This document shows, piece by piece, positions 1-8,056 of a DNA stretch of 64,000 nucleotides (its first letter is position 1; each line of letters opens with the position of its first letter). A program made the translations under genes and the position numbers. Below the pieces are notes generated by a model. That model saw only the letters and a program-made list of their open reading frames with translations, searched no databases and was not told the origin of the DNA. Location of the stretch: NCBI GenBank assembly GCA_964610505.1, contig CAZSXU010000015.1:1-64000 (forward strand), read 5' to 3'. The stretch comes from CAZSXU01 sp964610505 (GTDB lineage: Bacteria > Arandabacterota > Arandabacteria > JAGLYR01).

Positions 1-57
1 AATCGCATCCTGCGGCATCAAGATTGAAACGCTCCGCCCCTCACTCAGATATACCGC

Positions 58-89
58 ATGAAAAGGGGTGACTGTCCCTCTGGGGGGAC
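58..89. repeat. dispersed repeat F, copy 1
   Basis: A 32-base segment beginning CATGAAAAGGGGTGACTG is matched at about 32 of 33 positions, in inverted orientation, by 6027-6059. It contains a near-palindromic GACTGTCCC...GGGGGACAGTC core. Such cores are often found beside REP-associated (Y1/IS200-like) transposases. No transposase is present here, so that link is inference. Confidence 0.75.
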
Positions 90-140
90 AGTCAGAACTT
101 TCTTGCGCTGCCTCTCAGAAAGTCCCTCCAAAAACCGGGC

Positions 141-189
141 CAAGGGGTCAGCCACCCATTTTGATGAGGTATATCGCATTGATGGAGCG
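141..189. repeat. dispersed repeat A, copy 1
   Basis: About 49 bases beginning CAAGGGGTCAGCCACC recur at 4208-4257 with only a few mismatches and in the same orientation. The repeat is immediately followed by repeat B, so the two may be parts of one larger decayed element. Confidence 0.8.
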
Positions 190-190
190 T

Positions 191-240
191 GAACGACTAG
201 GGGACGTAGTTAGCCTTATTAGCTTATTGCGCTGCTGCCG
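191..240. repeat. dispersed repeat B, copy 1
   Basis: A 50-base segment beginning GAACGACTAGGGGACGTAG is identical to 5085-5134. Full identity over 50 bases between two intergenic sites indicates recent duplication or an active repeat family. Confidence 0.85.
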
Positions 241-650
241 GCATCACCGGAATTACCCCTGTGCATCCTACGGCCATTTTTCAACAGCCCCTCTGTCCCG
301 AAATACCAGATAACCACCTTCTCAGGCTCATACACCCCAAAGGAGGTCCAGAGCCCTGAATGAGAAATCCCCCAAAAACCCAAAACCTGTTACCCATCTA
401 CTCGGTATAAAGTGCTACCCATGTACAGGTTGACACATGAGGGACCGAGCACTTGCCCTCCCCAAGAGGTCGCGCTCGCGTGGCATATTGCCACAACGAA
501 CCATTCTCGACAGATCGTGGCAATTGCGCTAGACTTCTGAGCAGAGTCCAGGTTTATCAACTGAGCGCTTGACCGCATCCTCGAGCAGGTTTGTGCATCT
601 TGCCGCAAGCGTCCATCCGACGGTCCTACGCAACCAGAGAGGAGGAGTCG

Positions 651-1178
651 ATGAAGACGAGCATTCTCACTCTCCTCACGCTCGCCTTGGTCCTCGAGCT
701 TCATCATCCGGCCGCTGCGCAGACCGGGATGCCGCAGAGTGTAGTCGGCAATGGCGGCGGCCCAATGACGGGGACGAGCTATCAGATCTCAGGCGGAACA
801 CTCGGCCAGGCCGCGATCGGTGTCTTGAGCGGCCCGTCCAACATTCACCACATCGGTTTCTGGCACCCCGCCTTTCTTCTGACTCCGGTGGAGGAAACCG
901 AGACACTGTCCCCCAGCGTATACCGGCTGGGGCAGAACTACCCCAACCCCTTCAACCCGGTGACAACCGTCGAGTTCTCGGTTCCAGAACGCGCTCATGT
1001 CGTGATCAAGATCTACGACGTCAGCGGCCGTGAGGTGATGACGGTCGTGGACGGGGATCTGGATCCTGGTCATCACAGAAGGGTCGTTGATGCCGAGGGA
1101 CTCCCGAGCGGGATCTACTTCTGCCGGATGACGGCTGAGGGATTTCTGAAGAGCACGAAGCTGGTTCTGTTGAAGTAG
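651..1178 (+). CDS. secreted protein with C-terminal type IX-like (FlgD/Por) sorting domain
   Basis: This is a small exported protein of 175 residues. The start at 651 is chosen because GAGAGGAGGAGTCG sits just upstream and the resulting N-terminus is a signal peptide (MKTS...LLTLALVLELHHPAAAQ). The middle (residues about 25-85) is glycine-rich and unrecognised. The last 85 residues match the FlgD-like/type A sorting domain, with the hallmark YPNPFNP motif near residue 104, V-x-I-K-I-Y-D-V-S-G-R-E-V, and a final G-x-K-S-T-K-L-V-L-L-K. In Bacteroidota such domains direct passage through the type IX system. A SprA-like translocon gene lies at 28.6 kb, which fits. A rho-independent terminator follows directly. 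The function of the passenger part is unknown. Confidence 0.85.
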   Translation: MKTSILTLLTLALVLELHHPAAAQTGMPQSVVGNGGGPMTGTSYQISGGTLGQAAIGVLSGPSNIHHIGFWHPAFLLTPVEETETLSPSVYRLGQNYPNPFNPVTTVEFSVPERAHVVIKIYDVSGREVMTVVDGDLDPGHHRRVVDAEGLPSGIYFCRMTAEGFLKSTKLVLLK

Positions 1179-1179
1179 G

Positions 1180-1202
1180 GCCGAGGTGTCCTCGGCTTTT
1201 TT
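1180..1202 (+). terminator. rho-independent terminator
   Basis: A perfect 7-bp stem GCCGAGG/CCTCGGC with a 3-base loop is followed by six T residues. It sits directly after the stop codon of the sorting-domain gene and separates it from the next gene. Confidence 0.85.
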
Positions 1203-1255
1203 GGACATGGATTCCCAATCGCCGGATTGAGAATTCAGGATAGGAGGTGGGCGAG

Positions 1256-3376
1256 ATGAGATGGGTGCTCGCGGTTTCAGTTCTTGTGGTGATGGCAGGT
1301 GTCCAGGAATCTGTTGCCGATGTCCCCCGGACATTCAGCTACCAGGGTGTATTGAGAGACGGCGGCGGAGCTTTAGTTCCCGACGGGGACTACGAGATGA
1401 TCTTCAATCTGTATGAGTCGTCGGGTGGCATGATCTCGCTTTGGTCGGAAACGGACACGGTGTCTGTCGCCGGTGGGATCTTCAATGTGATCCTCGGCAA
1501 AAGCGACGCGTTGGATCTTGACTTCGACCGGACCTACTGGCTTGGTGTGTCAGTCGGTGGTGATCCGGAAATGTCGCCTCGCGTGGAGATTGCGGCGTCC
1601 CCGTACGCGCTTCGTGCCGCCATTGCCGACTCGATCGCAGGCGGCTTGGCGGATGGGGACTGGGCCATCTTCGGGGACGACATGGTCTCGGCGGTTTCGG
1701 GGAACGTCGGTATCGGGGGGATTGTCCCTACGCAAGCGAAGCTGCGGGTTGACGGGGGGCACTTCCGCGTCGAGTGCTCGTTCCTCGATGAGACGCGCCC
1801 GGCCGCGTACGTAACGAATTTCAGCAGTGGGGGCCCGAGCTATCTCGTGGGCAAACACGCGGTGTGGGGCGGTGTGGGTTCCGATGAAACCGACAGCAAG
1901 TACGGCGTGTCTGGTGTGGCCGTGGGAAGCGGCACCAAGGTCGGCGTCTACGGAGAGGCAACCGGGGACGGCACAAACTGGGCTGGCTACTTCAACGGCG
2001 ATGTCTATCTGCATGGTTTCCATATGCCGGACGGCGCGTCGGACAGCTGGGTTCTCACGTCCGACTCTGATGGAAACGGCACGTGGCAGGCGCCGCCGGC
2101 GGGGATTGGCGGGAGCGGCACGGCGAGCTACATCCCGAAGTTCACGGGTCCCGCAACCCTGGGCAACTCGATCATTCGTGAGAACAGTGATCGGATCGGC
2201 ATCGGGATCGGGATTCCACAGGGCAAACTGCACCTCCGGGAGGACGTGGACTCAGGTGTCGAGGTCAAAATTGAGAATCGTGATGGAGGCAGCGGCTCGT
2301 ATGAGGCAATCACATTGGTCGGGGAGGGAGGAGCGCTCGCGTACATCGCGGCATACGACGACGGGTACACCGATCCGAACGTGCTGAGGATTGCGAACCT
2401 CCGATCCGGTGGACCCATTGTCCTCTTCACGGACTACTTCGAGAGACTCCGAGTGACCGGTACGGGCGATGTCGGAATCGGGACGGATTTACCTGCAGAG
2501 CGCCTGGACGTCGATGGCACAGTGAAGATGACGGGCTTCCAGCTGCCCACCTCTGCAACCGATTCGCACGTGCTGACCTCCGATGCGTCCGGCGTCGGCA
2601 CCTGGCAACCGGCCCAGGGGCTGACGCTCCCGTATAGCGGCTCGGCATCAAGTACGAGTACGGCTTTCAAAGTCACGAACACGAGCTCGGGGCCGGCGGT
2701 CGAGGCTGTCAACAGTGGTGCTGCCAGTGTGGGGCGGGTGGTGAATGTGGAGCGCACTCAGAATGTCTTAGCCGGCAACGATATGCTCCAGATCAAAGTG
2801 CCGTCTGGCTCCGACACAGCGTTTCAGTTCATCGAGTGCGAGCGGGGAACCAATGTCGAGTTCAAGGTGGAGGGCGATGGAGATGTCTTTGCGGACGGGA
2901 GTTACACGGGCCCGGCAGATTTCTCAGAGATGATCGAAGTAAGTGGAGGGGCCTCGAGAGTCGAAGCGGGCGACGTTCTGGTTATCGATCCGCAAAATCC
3001 CCGGGCTGTGGGAAAGGCAGCCGAGGCTCGATCGACGCTCGTGGCCGGTATCTACAGCACTCGGCCCGGCTTCATCGGCTCCGAGAGGGACTGGGACAGA
3101 CCCACGGGCCGAGACGACGAGGACATCGGAACGTACACCCTGGAAGAGATGGCGGCGGAATTCGACGAGATTCCGGTGGCCGTGGTGGGCATCGTGCCCT
3201 GCAAGGTTTCTGCGGAAAACGGGCCGGTCAGTCCCGGTGACCTGCTGGTGACATCCGGTACGCCCGGTCATGCGATGAGAGACGGGAATCCCAGGGTGGG
3301 GACCGTTGTTGGAAAGGCGCTTGAGCCCCTGAACTCCGGCAGAGGGGTGATCAAAGTCCTTGTGACGCTCCACTAG
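1256..3376 (+). CDS. secreted tail-fibre-like repeat protein
   Basis: The 706-residue protein has a signal peptide (cleavage near ESVA-DVPR). It begins with the domain common to exported tail-fibre-like proteins (FSYQGVLRD... then an R-V-E-I-A-A-S-P-Y-A-L-R-A stretch). It continues with repeated G-N-V-G-I-G-type segments (residues about 150-165, 310-325 and 405-415) typical of trimeric beta-structured fibres, and ends in a region with DFSEMIEVSGG, which resembles the C-terminal part of phage tail fibres. Start 1256 is preferred over a GTG at 1247 because AGGAGGTG lies 8 bases upstream. A surface fibre or adhesin is plausible, but the exact role is not known. No phage genes surround it, so a prophage origin is not supported. 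Confidence 0.75.
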   Translation: MRWVLAVSVLVVMAGVQESVADVPRTFSYQGVLRDGGGALVPDGDYEMIFNLYESSGGMISLWSETDTVSVAGGIFNVILGKSDALDLDFDRTYWLGVSVGGDPEMSPRVEIAASPYALRAAIADSIAGGLADGDWAIFGDDMVSAVSGNVGIGGIVPTQAKLRVDGGHFRVECSFLDETRPAAYVTNFSSGGPSYLVGKHAVWGGVGSDETDSKYGVSGVAVGSGTKVGVYGEATGDGTNWAGYFNGDVYLHGFHMPDGASDSWVLTSDSDGNGTWQAPPAGIGGSGTASYIPKFTGPATLGNSIIRENSDRIGIGIGIPQGKLHLREDVDSGVEVKIENRDGGSGSYEAITLVGEGGALAYIAAYDDGYTDPNVLRIANLRSGGPIVLFTDYFERLRVTGTGDVGIGTDLPAERLDVDGTVKMTGFQLPTSATDSHVLTSDASGVGTWQPAQGLTLPYSGSASSTSTAFKVTNTSSGPAVEAVNSGAASVGRVVNVERTQNVLAGNDMLQIKVPSGSDTAFQFIECERGTNVEFKVEGDGDVFADGSYTGPADFSEMIEVSGGASRVEAGDVLVIDPQNPRAVGKAAEARSTLVAGIYSTRPGFIGSERDWDRPTGRDDEDIGTYTLEEMAAEFDEIPVAVVGIVPCKVSAENGPVSPGDLLVTSGTPGHAMRDGNPRVGTVVGKALEPLNSGRGVIKVLVTLH

Positions 3377-3475
3377 CCAGCGTTTCTTACGAGGATTCTT
3401 GGCGGGGAAGGTACGAGACCTGGTCCAGCCTGTTCCGATGTTGAAAGGGTATTTCGAGACAGAGAGTCTGTTGCG

Positions 3476-3521
3476 GAATTATGGGGACAGAGCCCTATGA
3501 ATTATGGGGACAGAGCCCTAA
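3476..3521. repeat. tandem 23-bp duplication
   Basis: Two adjacent units begin GAATTATGGGGACAGAGCCC and differ only at the end. The GGGGACAGAGCCC motif resembles flanks of REP-associated transposase genes, but no transposase is present. Confidence 0.85.
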
Positions 3522-3548
3522 TAGGTAGAACAAGTTGCTGGCTGAGGG

Positions 3549-3587
3549 CCATCGCGGGACATAGTACGCGTTTGACACTTTCGTGAT
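3549..3587. repeat. dispersed repeat C, copy 1
   Basis: This 39-base segment (CGCGGGACATAGTACGCGTT...) matches 6104-6142 with about four mismatches in the same orientation. Confidence 0.75.
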
Positions 3588-3669
3588 AATTGCTGTTCCG
3601 GCACGGTTGTCCGTCCAGCAGGGCGGAGCGTCCAATCGCTGTTAGGTGACCTTGGGGAGGAGGAAGGCA

Positions 3670-4179
3670 ATGGTGGTTCAGGACGTCGTGTTGTTCGTGT
3701 TGGCAGGACTTGGGGTTGTGATTGCGGTTCTCCTGGTTGTCATGGCCGGTACTCTGAGATCACTCTCGAAGCCGAGCCACATTGGGAAGGTCACCCTCAA
3801 GGAGAGTACCGAGAGGAAGCGAGAGCGCCTCGAGCACATGGCCTCGGTGAATCAGGAACTGGTCTCCACGAAGGCCGGTATCAGCGCTCTGGTCAACTAC
3901 CACTTGTCTGAAGCTGCCATGACGCGGACGCTGGACCGGATTGAAGATAGGGTTATCGAGCTCCAGGAGCCCTCGGCCAACGCACCTGATCTTGATCGTG
4001 ATGCGGTCGAGAAGCTGATCGAGGAGGTCTTTGAGGAGCAACAACGTCGACGCGGCCCTCAGTGGTTCTGGGATGGTGTGGACTACGTTAAGAAAAACAA
4101 GGGGAAGATTGCCGGACACGTGTTTGGGAAGGTCAACTCTCTGCTCTCCGGAATGGTCGGCGGGGGCAAGGGCGACTAG
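3670..4179 (+). CDS. membrane-anchored protein of unknown function
   Basis: I do not recognise this 169-residue protein. It has one N-terminal membrane segment (residues about 4-28, VVLFVLAGLGVVIAVLLVV). A charged, mainly helical region with E/K/R-rich stretches (about 40-125) follows, probably coiled coil. A C-terminal part near WFWDGVDYVKKNKGK ends in a glycine-rich tail. The layout suggests an inner-membrane protein with its helical domain in the cytoplasm. Start 3670 is preferred over GTG 3646 because GGGGAGGAGG lies just upstream. It stands alone between repeat-bearing spacers. Confidence 0.6.
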   Translation: MVVQDVVLFVLAGLGVVIAVLLVVMAGTLRSLSKPSHIGKVTLKESTERKRERLEHMASVNQELVSTKAGISALVNYHLSEAAMTRTLDRIEDRVIELQEPSANAPDLDRDAVEKLIEEVFEEQQRRRGPQWFWDGVDYVKKNKGKIAGHVFGKVNSLLSGMVGGGKGD

Positions 4180-4207
4180 GGGACGAGGGCGATTAGGGAA
4201 CGAACGT

Positions 4208-4257
4208 CAAGGGGGTCAGCCACCTATTTTGATGAGGTATGTCGGATTGATGGAGCG
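4208..4257. repeat. dispersed repeat A, copy 2
   Basis: Second copy of the repeat at 141-189. Here it is not followed by repeat B, so A and B can occur separately. Confidence 0.8.
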
Positions 4258-4352
4258 CGGCACCTGACGGCGGCTCGGAGAGAGGTGAAGGCCGAGAGGC
4301 GAAACGTGGGAATCCGGATCCTGGTGCCGGAATCACCAAGGAGGTGCGCGGT

Positions 4353-5084
4353 ATGAAGATGGTTATTGGATTCGTCGCGGTGTTCATGCTGGCATTCGGA
4401 ATGGGGACTGCCTGGGCGGATGAGCAGGACATGGGAACCGTGAGCTGCTACATCGAGGTCGTGCCGCAAGGCGCCGGCTCACAAGTCGGTGACGATCCGC
4501 CTGGACCGTCGATTCACTTGCGCCCGCTCCCGGCCCAAGGGCCGAAGTGGGGAGCCGCTGCTCATTCCTTCAAAAGCGATCCGATTGTCCAGGTCACACC
4601 CATCGTTCCGGTTCTCGATCTGGGATCCGTGGACGTGGGTCCTTTCAGCCGCCAGATCAGCTTCTGGGTGGAATCCACCTGCCAGAGCGTCATGTTTGCG
4701 GCCGGAGCGAGTTTCCTATATAAGGACGGTGATCCCGACAGCGTGCTGGTGGACCCGATCCTGCTGTATTTGGAAAGCGACCCCGGCGTCTTCGTAGATC
4801 TGCCGGAGGGTGAACCCGTGGGAGGAGCGGACAACTTCCTGTACTACATCCAGATGATGATGATCGATGAATTCCCGGGTTACGCTACGGAGGCCAAGAC
4901 GTTCGGAAGTTATCAGCCCGGCTACTTCAGCCAGGCGGTTACCCTGACGGTGACCTGGAATCAGGACGACCCCGAGAAGCCCATCGGCGTCTACTCCGGC
5001 AAAGTGGCTCTCTACGCCTGGGTCGTGCCGCCATCCGCTGTTGAGTGCGATACCTGGGGTCGGGTGAAAGCCATGTATCGGTAG
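4353..5084 (+). CDS. secreted protein of unknown function ending in WGRVKAMYR
   Basis: This 243-residue protein has a clear signal peptide (MKMVIGFVAVFMLAFGMGTAWA). The mature part is probably all beta-strand, with two cysteines and segments such as PIGVYSGKVALYAWVV that resemble fibronectin/CsuA-like sandwich strands, but no family can be named. Its last 17 residues (PSAVECDTWGRVKAMYR) align with the end of the otherwise different secreted protein at 9043. This suggests a shared C-terminal signal. AAGGAGG upstream supports the ATG at 4353 rather than a GTG at 4344. The stop codon is followed at once by repeat B. Confidence 0.7.
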   Translation: MKMVIGFVAVFMLAFGMGTAWADEQDMGTVSCYIEVVPQGAGSQVGDDPPGPSIHLRPLPAQGPKWGAAAHSFKSDPIVQVTPIVPVLDLGSVDVGPFSRQISFWVESTCQSVMFAAGASFLYKDGDPDSVLVDPILLYLESDPGVFVDLPEGEPVGGADNFLYYIQMMMIDEFPGYATEAKTFGSYQPGYFSQAVTLTVTWNQDDPEKPIGVYSGKVALYAWVVPPSAVECDTWGRVKAMYR

Positions 5085-5134
5085 GAACGACTAGGGGACG
5101 TAGTTAGCCTTATTAGCTTATTGCGCTGCTGCCG
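5085..5134. repeat. dispersed repeat B, copy 2
   Basis: Identical over 50 bases to 191-240. It begins on the first base after the stop codon of the secreted-protein gene, so the repeat inserted exactly at the gene end or replaced its original downstream flank. Confidence 0.85.
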
Positions 5135-5161
5135 GGCGGCATCATCTGGCCGGGATACAGA

Positions 5162-5189
5162 AGTTCTGAGTTCTGGGTTCTAAGTTGGG
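5162..5189. repeat. heptanucleotide array (AGTTCTG type)
   Basis: Four successive 7-base units (AGTTCTG, AGTTCTG, GGTTCTA, AGTTGGG) lie end to end. It is one of several unrelated arrays in this window that share the 7-nt period. Confidence 0.7.
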
Positions 5190-5210
5190 CAGAGAAGCTG
5201 GCAGGAGCTC

Positions 5211-5266
5211 CGGCGCCGTTCACCCGTTCGACATGCCGCCGGGTGAGAGCGGTGGCCGCTCAGGGC
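5211..5266. repeat. dispersed repeat D, copy 1
   Basis: About 56 bases (CGTTCACCCGTTCGACATGC..., ending GCCGCTCAGGGCG) match 6154-6210. The TTCGACA...CTCAGGGCGAAC type of palindromic repeat is widespread in bacterial intergenic DNA. Confidence 0.7.
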
Positions 5267-5351
5267 GGATGGTAGGGTGGGGAGAACTTGGGGGAGGGTG
5301 CCGATGGATTCGACTTGTCGTCAGAATGCGGAATAGGAAGGAGGCGCGCGC

Positions 5352-6023
5352 ATGCGCCCGCGCGTGATTCTACACAACATGGTGAGCGTCGACGGACGGA
5401 CGGATGGGTTTCCCACTCCCGATCTGGGGCTCTTCTACGAGCTGGCCGGGCGCTGGAAGGAGGACGCCACTCTGGTCGGGGTCAATACCATCATTGCCGG
5501 CTGCGAGCAGGAGCAGGACTCAGGCGCGGCGGATGCCGATCTGCAGCAGCCTGATCCGAATGACACGCGCCCGATACTCGTCGTGCCGGACAGCCGCGGC
5601 CGTCTCCGGTATTGGGACCGCGTCCGCAGGTGGCCGTACTGGCGCAGGGCCGTTGCGCTGTGCTCAGCGGCTACGCCCCCGGAGTACCTGGGCGGTCTCG
5701 AGGCCGCCGGCATCGACACCATCCTCTCCGGCGATGACCACGTGGACTATGCCGGGGCGTTGGACACACTGGCCCAACGCTACGGCGTCAAGGTCCTTCG
5801 AGTCGACAGCGGAGGCGTACTCAACGGCGTGCTCCTCCGGGCCGGCCTCGTCGATGAAGTCAGCGTTGTCACTGTGCCCCATCTCGTGGGTGGAGAGACG
5901 GCCCGCTCCATCTTCAGAGCGCCCGGCCTTGCATCGTCGGACGAAGCCCTGGGTCTCACTCTCCTCCACTGCGAGCGGCTGAAGGACGATGTCGTCTGGC
6001 TGCACTATGAGGTGAAGAGGTAG
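5352..6023 (+). CDS. RibD C-terminal (DHFR-like) family reductase
   Basis: This 223-residue protein has the RibD_C/dihydrofolate-reductase-like fold seen in NADPH-dependent riboflavin-pathway reductases. Family features include the N-terminal MVSVDGRTDG segment, an ATLVGVNTI stretch, RPILVVPDS, and a C-terminal LRVDSGGVLNGVLLRAGLVDEVSVVTVPHLVGG region. There is no deaminase domain, so it is a stand-alone reductase, and its substrate cannot be read from sequence. GGAAGGAGG precedes the ATG at 5352. No other riboflavin genes are nearby (ribF is at 42 kb), and repeats flank the gene on both sides, which suggests an accessory locus. Confidence 0.85.
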   Translation: MRPRVILHNMVSVDGRTDGFPTPDLGLFYELAGRWKEDATLVGVNTIIAGCEQEQDSGAADADLQQPDPNDTRPILVVPDSRGRLRYWDRVRRWPYWRRAVALCSAATPPEYLGGLEAAGIDTILSGDDHVDYAGALDTLAQRYGVKVLRVDSGGVLNGVLLRAGLVDEVSVVTVPHLVGGETARSIFRAPGLASSDEALGLTLLHCERLKDDVVWLHYEVKR

Positions 6024-6026
6024 CGC

Positions 6027-6059
6027 GTCCCCCTTGAGGGACAGTCACCCCTTTTCGTG
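6027..6059. repeat. dispersed repeat F, copy 2 (inverted)
   Basis: Reverse-complement counterpart of 58-89, starting immediately after the stop codon of the reductase gene. Confidence 0.75.
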
Positions 6060-6103
6060 TAGTATCTCTGATCTCGGCAGGCAGCCCAGGCACCGTTGCC
6101 CGG

Positions 6104-6142
6104 CCACTGCGGGACATACTACGCGTTTGATACTTTCGTGAT
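6104..6142. repeat. dispersed repeat C, copy 2
   Basis: Second copy of the 39-base repeat at 3549-3587 (GCGGGACATACTACGCGTT...). Confidence 0.75.
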
Positions 6143-6153
6143 CATGGGTCCGC

Positions 6154-6210
6154 CGGCACCGTTCACCGGTTCGACAGGCCGCCGGGCGAGCCCGGCGGCC
6201 GCTCAGGGCG
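6154..6210. repeat. dispersed repeat D, copy 2, with perfect hairpin
   Basis: Second copy of the repeat at 5211-5266. It contains a perfect 10-bp inverted repeat GGCCGCCGGG/CCCGGCGGCC (6177-6186 and 6191-6200) with a 4-base loop, so it can form a very stable stem. Confidence 0.75.
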
Positions 6211-6343
6211 AACGAGGGTTGGGCTACTGCCAGGTTGGCGCCCGGAGGGCGCTTGACGCATCCGTATATGAAACCTGTGTGATCTGTGGCTAGAGGTTCT
6301 CGCCCGGTCGCCTTCACCCGCTGTCCCCGAAGGAGCGATACGG

Positions 6344-6727
6344 ATGACCGCAGGTAAATTCGGAACGGCGATTAATTGCATGGACGGGCGTGTTCAAGAA
6401 CCTGTCATCGCATGGCTGAAAGAACGATACGGACTCGACTATGTGGACATGATCACGGAGGCCGGTCCGGACAAAGCGCTGGCCGCCGAGCCGGGGGATG
6501 TCATCGAGAGTATCAGAAGAAGAGTGGGAATCTCCGTCACCCAACACGGCTCGGAAGTGATCGCCGTCGTCGGGCATCACGATTGCGCCGGCAATCCGGT
6601 GTCCAAAGAAGCGCATTGGCAACACATTGAAAAGGCGGTGGGCGTCGTTCGCAGCTGGGACTCCGACGTTTCCGTGCTCGGCCTGTGGGTTGATGAGGAT
6701 TGGAGTGTCGAGGTCGTGACGGAATAG
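6344..6727 (+). CDS. small beta-carbonic-anhydrase-like protein
   Basis: This 127-residue protein carries the zinc-site pattern of beta-class carbonic anhydrases: C-M-D-G-R near residue 11 and G-H-H-D-C-A-G-N near residue 75. It is much shorter than the usual enzyme (about 200 residues). It belongs with the compact carbonic-anhydrase-like proteins whose activity is mostly untested, so hydration of CO2 is possible but not assured. GAAGGAGCGATACGG gives a fair ribosome binding site for the ATG at 6344. The gene stands alone and converges with the protease gene downstream. Confidence 0.75.
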   Translation: MTAGKFGTAINCMDGRVQEPVIAWLKERYGLDYVDMITEAGPDKALAAEPGDVIESIRRRVGISVTQHGSEVIAVVGHHDCAGNPVSKEAHWQHIEKAVGVVRSWDSDVSVLGLWVDEDWSVEVVTE

Positions 6728-6810
6728 GCGACGGGTCCTTCGGGGACATCTCTAAGAGCGTCAGCCTTGTCAAGGCATAGTTCGATCTTCGTGGTTCGTT
6801 CTCGGAGCGC

Positions 6811-7689
6811 TCACCGTTCCGGAAGCTCGCAGGTGGGTAGGGCGTTGCCGAGCGACGGTTTCTTCATCTGGTTTCTCCAGAATAACATGGCGACGATCAT
6901 ATAGACAACACCCGTAACCACGCCTGTTTCAGATACAAGATAGCTGGCATATCCTTCCTTGACGGTGAGGTCGTGGAATATTCCCATCAGGTACACATTG
7001 TGGCTCGTATGTAGGATCGCGCCCACCCACAGGCTTCCCGACTTCAGTCTCAACACAGTCCTCAGGAAAGACGCGGCAATGATCACCAGGGTAAATCCCG
7101 GCAATGCAACCCATAGAGGCGTGCCATAGCCGTAGAAGCCCCCGACAAGTGCCGGAAAATGCCAGATCGCCCAGTATACACCTACGACTAGAGACGTAAC
7201 CGGAACGGAAGATACTTTCAAAAGCTTGGGAGTCAGGAAACCGCTCCAGCCGATCTCTTCACCGACGACAAAGACAAACGTCAGAAGAAATCCAAGGGAC
7301 ATCTTCGAAAGCAGGCCGACGACAACGGGGACCGGGAGTTCGAGACCGAGCCAACGCGCCCATCGGTAGTTTCTGACCCCGTCTCCAAAGATATCCGCGC
7401 CACCGCTAGCCCACACCAATCCATAGCCAATGATCGCCGCAGCAATCGGCAAGAGGAAGCTGTACCCAAGGAAGCGGGCTTTCCCCAATCTCCAGCCGTA
7501 GTTGCGAATGGCGTCCTTGTGAATCAACGATGTCAATAGGGCCGCGATGGCAGGGGTCCACATCTTGCAGGCGAATACAAGTAGACTCCCGCCTGCTCTG
7601 AACATCCAGGCATAGATCCCGGCAGTAAGGAGAGTTGTCATCACGAAGAATGTGATAATGGGTCTGATGTCTCTCTCTCTGTTCTCCAC
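6811..7689 (-). CDS. CPBP-family intramembrane metalloprotease (CAAX/Abi)
   Basis: This predicted integral membrane protein of 292 residues carries the CPBP glutamic protease motifs in order: E-E-I-G-W-S-G-F-L, then Y-W-A-I-W-H-F-P, then the late S-L-W-V-G-A-I-L-H-T-S-H-N. Six to eight hydrophobic segments are visible. Family members cleave CAAX-like or other membrane-proximal peptides, and some act in bacteriocin self-immunity. The substrate here is unknown. The GTG at 7689 is chosen because GGAGAGGAGAAGATC lies directly upstream. An ATG at 7755 would add 22 residues but lacks a ribosome binding site. Confidence 0.85.
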   Translation of the reverse strand: MENRERDIRPIITFFVMTTLLTAGIYAWMFRAGGSLLVFACKMWTPAIAALLTSLIHKDAIRNYGWRLGKARFLGYSFLLPIAAAIIGYGLVWASGGADIFGDGVRNYRWARWLGLELPVPVVVGLLSKMSLGFLLTFVFVVGEEIGWSGFLTPKLLKVSSVPVTSLVVGVYWAIWHFPALVGGFYGYGTPLWVALPGFTLVIIAASFLRTVLRLKSGSLWVGAILHTSHNVYLMGIFHDLTVKEGYASYLVSETGVVTGVVYMIVAMLFWRNQMKKPSLGNALPTCELPER

Positions 7690-8056
7690 GATCTTCTCCT
7701 CTCCGCCATAGGGTGTTCTTCTCGTCGGCCAAGAGATGCCGCTCACGTCTTCCATAGCGACGCCATCCGGGGTTATTTTGTTTCACTGCTTCGATCTCAA
7801 TGATGAAAAACGATCAGTGGACGTTGCCAGCTTATCCAGAGTTCCGAAGACAGACACCGAAGCTCCATCAAGACGAAGTGAAACATTTTATTCAGCTGAT
7901 GCGTATTCTGCAATGTAGCTCGAGCTTCCAGGCGGTTTCATGCAGCCGCCTCCGCGCACACGGATCGGCCGTCTCTCCCACCAGCCCCTGAGACAAGATC
8001 CGTGCTGTTGAATCGAATCGGCCATTCCAAGTCGGAACCCCGGTCGGGAGGACGTG
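7690..8056. other. intergenic region between divergent genes
   Basis: About 370 bases separate the CPBP protease gene (minus strand) from the serine-hydrolase gene (plus strand). Promoters for both should lie here, but I see no clear -35/-10 pair. No gene or repeat was recognised. Confidence 0.5.

Larger units (their letters stand above)
1..650. other. gene-free, repeat-bearing leading region
   Basis: No convincing gene is visible: the open frames here are short and have no recognisable domain or ribosome binding site. The first 250 bases are a mosaic of short repeats that recur at 4.2, 5.1 and 6.0 kb (listed separately), including a GGGTGACTGTCCC-type palindromic motif. From about 250 to 630 I see nothing recognisable. 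The region ends with a good ribosome binding site (GAGGAGG) for the gene starting at 651. Confidence 0.6.
3377..3669. other. repeat-bearing intergenic region
   Basis: This 293-base gap contains a 23-bp tandem duplication (3476-3521) and repeat C copy 1 (3549-3587). No gene or clear promoter was seen. Confidence 0.6.
6024..6343. other. repeat-bearing intergenic region
   Basis: This 320-base gap holds repeat F copy 2, repeat C copy 2 and repeat D copy 2 in succession. Nothing else was recognised apart from the ribosome binding site of the next gene. Confidence 0.65.

Noticed and set aside
1256..3376. Prophage tail-fibre gene
   Set aside because: It has a signal peptide, and no phage structural, lysis or integrase gene is nearby, so it is treated as a chromosomal surface protein.
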